Below are positions 6,499 to 9,238 of a DNA stretch of 9,238 nucleotides, in pieces (the stretch's first letter is position 1; each line of letters starts with the position of its first letter). The DNA is from Pseudonocardiales bacterium. GTDB taxonomy: Bacteria > Actinomycetota > Actinomycetes > Mycobacteriales > Pseudonocardiaceae. A program made the position numbers and the translations under genes. Below the pieces are notes generated by a model. That model did no database searches. It had not been told where the DNA came from and saw only the letters and a program-made list of their open reading frames with translations. The stretch covers positions 1 through 9,238 of the forward strand of contig JAODNG010000040.1 in NCBI GenBank assembly GCA_025465385.1, given 5' to 3'.

Positions 6499-6613
6499 CC
6501 GAGAACTGTGGAAGCAGTGTCTCGTTGTCGCGATGAAAGATCGAGGCTAGCCCACCAGCTAGGACCGTCGCAGCTGCGAAAACACCCAACCAATTTTTCC
6601 AACCATATTGCAT
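6461..6613 (-). CDS. 50-residue single-pass membrane peptide with Cys-rich C-terminus, first gene of the cassette
   Basis: It starts MQYGWKN, followed by a hydrophobic segment LGVFAAATVLAGGLASIF (about 8-25), then HRDNETLLPQFSDG and a tail with three cysteines, CSDACPCGTI. The hydrophobic segment could be an uncleaved anchor or a signal peptide, which would place the cysteines outside the cytoplasm. I do not recognise a family. The start at 6613 is preferred over the far-upstream start at 6898, because the extra 95 residues are low-complexity and antisense to a transposase remnant. GGGGCGG five bases before this ATG may serve as a weak ribosome site. It heads the three overlapping minus-strand genes. 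Confidence 0.5.
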   Translation of the reverse strand: MQYGWKNWLGVFAAATVLAGGLASIFHRDNETLLPQFSDGCSDACPCGTI

Positions 6614-6722
6614 CGTAACCGCCCCATTGTTTTGAACGGCAGTCGAGGCTCCTACCCCGGCTAAGTGATGATCCCGACGGCCCACGCGTGCGGGAGCACT
6701 CCTCCCCGTATGCCGTAGAGCC

Positions 6723-6904
6723 GATGAGCCGGCGGCGCTGCTGGAGCCACTGACACCGGTACCCCCGCGGCCCGTTGTCCATCCCGGCGTCCGAGGTGGG
6801 TGACCTACAGCGACATGCTCCAGCTCGTCCTGGCCGAGGCTGCCGCTTCTCGGCTGGCGGTGACACACCTTCCACCGAACGCCCATGTCAGTGCCCAAAC
6901 TCTA
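6723..6904 (+). pseudogene. Decayed IS5-type transposase, N-terminal remnant
   Basis: Two frames together recall the N-terminus of IS5-family transposases of the kind that starts '(P)DELWALVEPLIP...' and continues to a 'HLPP' block. The first frame (6723-6800) gives DEPAALLEPLTPVPPRPVVHPG and ends at a TGA at 6801. The second (6800-6904) gives DMLQLVLAEAAASRLAVTHLPPNAHVSAQT. The spacing of the two blocks fits the family. The catalytic DDE region is absent, and the frame is broken at about 6798-6803. Terminal inverted repeats were not identified. Family recognition is from memory of the motif pattern, so the assignment is moderate. Confidence 0.45.
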
Positions 6905-6922
6905 ACGTCCACGAGTGAACAT

Positions 6923-7001
6923 ACATTTAACAATAGATACTTCGAAGAGTCGATACTTGAAACATACAGATCAATGTGCGGCCGCTCGGCACATTTAACA
7001 A
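6923..7001. repeat. AT-rich patch with an 11-base direct repeat and a 7-base inverted repeat
   Basis: ACATTTAACAA occurs at 6923-6933 and again at 6991-7001. GATACTT occurs at 6937-6943 and 6953-6959. AATGTGC (6973-6979) and GCACATT (6989-6995) form an inverted repeat around a nine-base loop. The stretch 6912-7010 is clearly richer in A and T than the rest of the window. It may hold a promoter or mark the edge of a lost element; no factor is recognised. Confidence 0.55.
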
Positions 7002-7009
7002 GTGCATAG

Positions 7010-7249
7010 GCATCCCGTCCGCGATTAGCTGCGACTCCTGCCGGGTGCGCGTCAGGAAGTTGAGTGTGTTCTAGCCAAACGCAGCAGCGCCGCCGACCTT
7101 GATATCGGCATGCGGCAAGCCGAGGGCGAGGCGAGGGAGTCGCTACCGGCGCCAGCGCCTCGTCGTCTGGCTACTGATCACCGTGGCGGGTCCCGACGCG
7201 GTGTTCCGCTACGGCGTCCGTTCGACAGTAATCGCTGTTAGATTTCATT
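7010..7249. other. About 240 bases with no supported gene, upstream of the COG4280-like operon
   Basis: No frame here gives a convincing protein. A minus-strand stretch (about 7115-6930) reads sensibly for short runs but is interrupted by a stop at 7071-7073 and looks at most like a relic. The promoter of the downstream operon is expected in this interval; TTAGAT near 7239-7244 is a possible -10 box without a good -35 partner. Confidence 0.4.
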
Positions 7250-7297
7250 GTGGCGGCGCTGGTCGCGTTTCGGCACCGCGGGGAAGGGTGGACGCGG

Positions 7298-8074
7298 ATG
7301 CGGGATGTGTTGCTCGTTCTTGCTGTCTTCCTGGCCTGTGCTGTCGAGGCGGTGGAGGCGTTGACCATCGTCCTGGCGGTTGGGGTCAGCAGGGGCTGGC
7401 GGTCGGCGGTGCAAGGCGTCGCCGTCGGTCTGCTGGCCCTCGCGGTGATCGTGGCCGCACTCGGCCCGGCGCTGAGCTTCGTCCCATTGGGCGCATTACG
7501 GCTCGTTGTCGGGGGCCTGCTGCTCATCTTCGGTCTGGGTTGGCTGCGCAAGGCGATCCTGCGCGCGTCGGGATTCAAGGCGTTGCACGACGAGGACGCG
7601 ATCTACGCCCGTGAGCTTGTCGCTGCCCGCCGCGCCGGACGGACCTCCCGCGCCGCCGTCGACGACTGGTACGCGTTCACCCTGTCGTTCAAGGGCGTGC
7701 TGCTCGAAGGCCTAGAGGTAGTGTTCATCGTGGTGACGTTCGGTTCCAACCAGGGCAGTGTCCCGCTCGCAGTGCTCGGCGCCGGAACCGCCGTCGTGGC
7801 CGTCACCGTCGCTGGGATCGCCGTGCGCGGTCCGCTGGCCCGAGTGCCGGAAAATACCCTGAAGTTCGCCGTGGGGGTGTTGCTGACCTCCTTCGGCACC
7901 TTCTGGGGGGCGGAAGGCGCTGGCGCCCACTGGCCGGGCGCGGACACGGCGCTGCTCGGAGTGATCGCGTTCGTCGCGATCACCGCGCTGTTGTTTGTGG
8001 CGCTGCTGCGCCGGGTTCATCGTCGCGGTGTCCCGGGCTCGGTGCCGGCGGCCGAACCGATCGAGGTGCTCTGA
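7298..8074 (+). CDS. COG4280-like two-repeat membrane protein, putative transporter
   Basis: 258 residues with about six to eight hydrophobic segments. It resembles the uncharacterised COG4280 membrane proteins. The two halves repeat each other. VEAVEALTIVLAVG (16-29) matches LLEGLEVVFIVVTFG (135-149), and LRLVVGGLLLIFGLGW (67-82) matches LKFAVGVLLTSFGTFW (188-203). Each half thus has an intramembrane E-x-x-E: E17/E20 and E137/E140. Paired acidic motifs in repeated halves also occur in FTR1 iron permeases (E-G-L-E) and Gdt1/TMEM165 cation transporters, so a metal-ion or related transport role is inferred, not shown. A charged cytoplasmic-type linker (84-130) joins the halves. The ATG at 7298 is preferred over the GTG at 7250, since GGGAAGGG lies about ten bases upstream. 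Its stop overlaps the next start by one base. Confidence 0.78.
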   Translation: MRDVLLVLAVFLACAVEAVEALTIVLAVGVSRGWRSAVQGVAVGLLALAVIVAALGPALSFVPLGALRLVVGGLLLIFGLGWLRKAILRASGFKALHDEDAIYARELVAARRAGRTSRAAVDDWYAFTLSFKGVLLEGLEVVFIVVTFGSNQGSVPLAVLGAGTAVVAVTVAGIAVRGPLARVPENTLKFAVGVLLTSFGTFWGAEGAGAHWPGADTALLGVIAFVAITALLFVALLRRVHRRGVPGSVPAAEPIEVL

Positions 8075-8295
8075 TGGGCGCTCTGGGTCGCTGGTTGCGC
8101 AGCTTCGGCGCGTTCTGGTGGGACTTCATCGTGGGTGATGACTGGCGGGTCGCGGTCGGCGTCGTGGCGGCGCTGGCCGGCACCGCTGGCCTGGCCGCCG
8201 CCCGGGTGCCGGCGTGGTGGTTCCTGCCGGTGACGGTGCTCGTCTTACTCGGCATGTCGCTGCGGCGAGCCATTCGCGACGCCGGCACCCGATGA
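8074..8295 (+). CDS. Small two-helix membrane protein, partner of the COG4280-like protein
   Basis: 73 residues. The N-terminus is amphipathic and aromatic (LRSFGAFWWDFIVGDDW, 8-24). Two hydrophobic segments follow, about 25-45 and 48-62, and a basic tail ends the protein (RRAIRDAGTR). TGATG overlap with the previous gene and ATGA overlap with the next (start at 8292) show that it was built to be co-translated with both. No function is known to me. A role as a small subunit or assembly factor for the two-repeat membrane protein is an inference from the coupling. Confidence 0.72.
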   Translation: MGALGRWLRSFGAFWWDFIVGDDWRVAVGVVAALAGTAGLAAARVPAWWFLPVTVLVLLGMSLRRAIRDAGTR

Positions 8296-8898
8296 GCGCT
8301 CACGTCGCGATCAGCGCCCTCGATGGTGGTGATTTACCTCGCAGGACGGACCCGCCGGACGATCCGAGCAAGGTCGGTTAGCTGCTATTGATATATCGGG
8401 TGCCCACCGAACCGTCCCGGGTACGCGCCACCGTCTGGCGCCGGCTGAAAGGGTGCGGTGCGATCTACCTGCACAACTCGGTGGCCGCGCTGCCCGACAG
8501 CCCTCCGCATGAGCGGATGCTGCGCACCCTGCGCGCGGAGATCAGCAGCCTGGGCGGCACCGCGCAGCTATTCCGCGCAGACGCATTGGTCGGCGGGAAC
8601 GACGTCAATGCTGCCTACAACGCCGCCCGGGATGACGAGTACGAGGAGATCGTCGACAAATGCCGGGACTTCCCTGTCCGAGATCGGCACTGAGATCGCC
8701 GAGCACTTCACCTACGGCGAGTTCGAGGAGAACGACGAGGACCTCACCGAGCTGCGTCGCTGACTCGCCAAGATTACAGAGCGTGACGTGCTCGGCGCCG
8801 GCGGCGCCGCGGCAGCCTGCGCTGCGCTCGATGCCTGCGCTGCCGCCCTCGACACCTTCGCCCACCGCGTCTACAACGCCGACACTGACGCCTCATTG
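8292..8898 (+). pseudogene. Broken ChrB-like gene (chromate resistance protein ChrB family)
   Basis: The reading frame starts at an ATG overlapping the previous stop (ATGA, 8292-8295), and the ChrB-family body follows: LLLIYRVPTEPSRVRATVWRR, GAIYLHNSVAALP, and ARDDEYEEIVDKCRDF. Three lesions break it. A TAG at 8379-8381 replaces the residue just before LLLIYRVP, where the family usually has Trp. One extra base in the CCC at 8672-8674 shifts the frame, after which SEIGTEIAEHFTYGEFEENDEDLTELRR continues in the new frame. A TGA at 8761-8763 sits where Trp is expected before LAKITERDVLGAGG. Similarity continues through ACAALDACAAALDTFAHRVY and fades near 8898. A fragment from the TTG at 8388 to 8693 (101 residues) could still be called as a gene. 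ChrB proteins regulate chromate efflux genes in proteobacteria; the actinobacterial role is less clear. Confidence 0.82.
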
Positions 8899-9002
8899 GG
8901 ACATCCGCCGCGGGCGCCCGGTGCCGAAAAGGAAACTGGTGCTGTAGTGCTGCGACCTGGCGCACAACGGATCATCGGCCAGTCCGAAAGGCGCAGCGAC
9001 GG

Positions 9003-9238
9003 TCATTCCCGGGTGAGCTTGCGGTAGGTGTCCCGGTGTGGTCGGGCAGCCTCGGCGCCGAGGCGTTCGAGCTTGTTCTTCTCGTAGCCTTCGAAGTTTC
9101 CCTCAAACCAGAACCATCGACCGGGGTGGTCGTCGTCGCCTTCCCAGGCGAGAATGTGGGTGGCCACGCGGTCCAGGAACCACCGGTCGTGGGCGGTAAT
9201 CACGGCGCAGCCAGGGAAGTCCAGCAGCGCGTTCTCCA
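9003..9238 (-). CDS. ettA: EttA, energy-dependent translational throttle ABC-F ATPase (C-terminal part only)
   Basis: Only the last 78 codons are inside the window; the frame is open to the right edge (codons from 9236). The sequence ENALLDFPGCAVITAHDRWFLDR includes the H-loop histidine of the second ABC domain. AWEGDD, the unusual FWFEGNFEGYEKNK block and the end GAEAARPHRDTYRKLTRE follow; these are diagnostic of EttA. EttA binds the ribosomal E site and gates entry into elongation according to the ADP/ATP ratio. Neither ABC signature nor Walker motifs can be checked here. It is convergent with the ChrB-like pseudogene, and no clear terminator hairpin was found in 8899-9002. Confidence 0.93.
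   Translation of the reverse strand, partial: ENALLDFPGCAVITAHDRWFLDRVATHILAWEGDDDHPGRWFWFEGNFEGYEKNKLERLGAEAARPHRDTYRKLTRE

Noticed and set aside
6614..6898. N-terminal extension of the Cys-tail peptide up to 6898
   Set aside because: The extra residues are low-complexity and antisense to the transposase remnant; the ATG at 6613 leads directly into a hydrophobic segment.
6930..7115. Minus-strand stretch reading LALGLPHADIKVGGAAAFG, stop, NTLNFLTRTRQESQLIADGM
   Set aside because: It reads plausibly but is interrupted by a stop at 7071-7073 and another upstream stop, and it ends in the AT-rich patch. I could not tie it to any family.
7099..7614. Plus-strand frame of 171 codons overlapping the COG4280-like gene start
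   Set aside because: Its second half is an out-of-frame reading of the membrane protein, and the first half is Arg/Gly-rich without motifs.
8761..8763. TGA in the ChrB-like gene read as selenocysteine or by recoding
   Set aside because: The family has Trp here, no selenocysteine element is visible, and a separate TAG and a frameshift already break the gene.
8605..8965. Frames on both strands over the end of the ChrB-like gene (86, 95 and 63 codons)
   Set aside because: They are compositional shadows; only the frame continuing the ChrB family similarity is meaningful.

Overview
The window is GC-rich and its codons strongly prefer G or C in the third position. GTG starts and poor Shine-Dalgarno sites occur, and the C-terminal EttA fragment and the ChrB-like gene read like actinobacterial versions. 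I infer a high-GC actinomycete, possibly Pseudonocardiales-like, but the genus cannot be fixed from this sequence. No rRNA, tRNA or CRISPR array was seen.

Left part (1-1283): the 3' portion of a group II intron. It carries a reverse transcriptase/maturase, truncated by the window edge, followed by a foldable domain V (1210-1243) and domain VI (about 1247-1280). These place the intron 3' end at about 1283. The intron sits about 65 bases past the stop of a minus-strand serine hydrolase gene.

Metabolic core (1348-6039): a serine hydrolase (minus) and an alanine-glyoxylate-type aminotransferase (plus) diverge from a 37-base gap. The aminotransferase converges on an aldo/keto reductase (minus) across a long nested hairpin. 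The reductase diverges from a TauE/SafE-family membrane transporter, which is followed by a DUF2157-like polytopic membrane protein, probably in the same operon.

Accessory patch (about 5990-7250): GC is lower and genes are small. Three overlapping minus-strand ORFs of unknown function form a compact cassette. The first encodes a 50-residue peptide with one membrane segment and a Cys-rich tail. Upstream lie a decayed IS5-type transposase remnant, an AT-rich stretch with small repeats, and about 240 bases with no convincing gene.

Right part (7298-9238): a tightly coupled operon of a two-repeat membrane protein (COG4280-like, with an E-x-x-E motif in each half), a small two-helix membrane protein (1-base overlap) and a ChrB-like gene (ATGA overlap). 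The ChrB-like gene is broken by two in-frame stops and one frameshift. The putative transporter pair therefore appears intact while its coupled ChrB-like partner has decayed. The window ends in the C-terminus of ettA on the minus strand.
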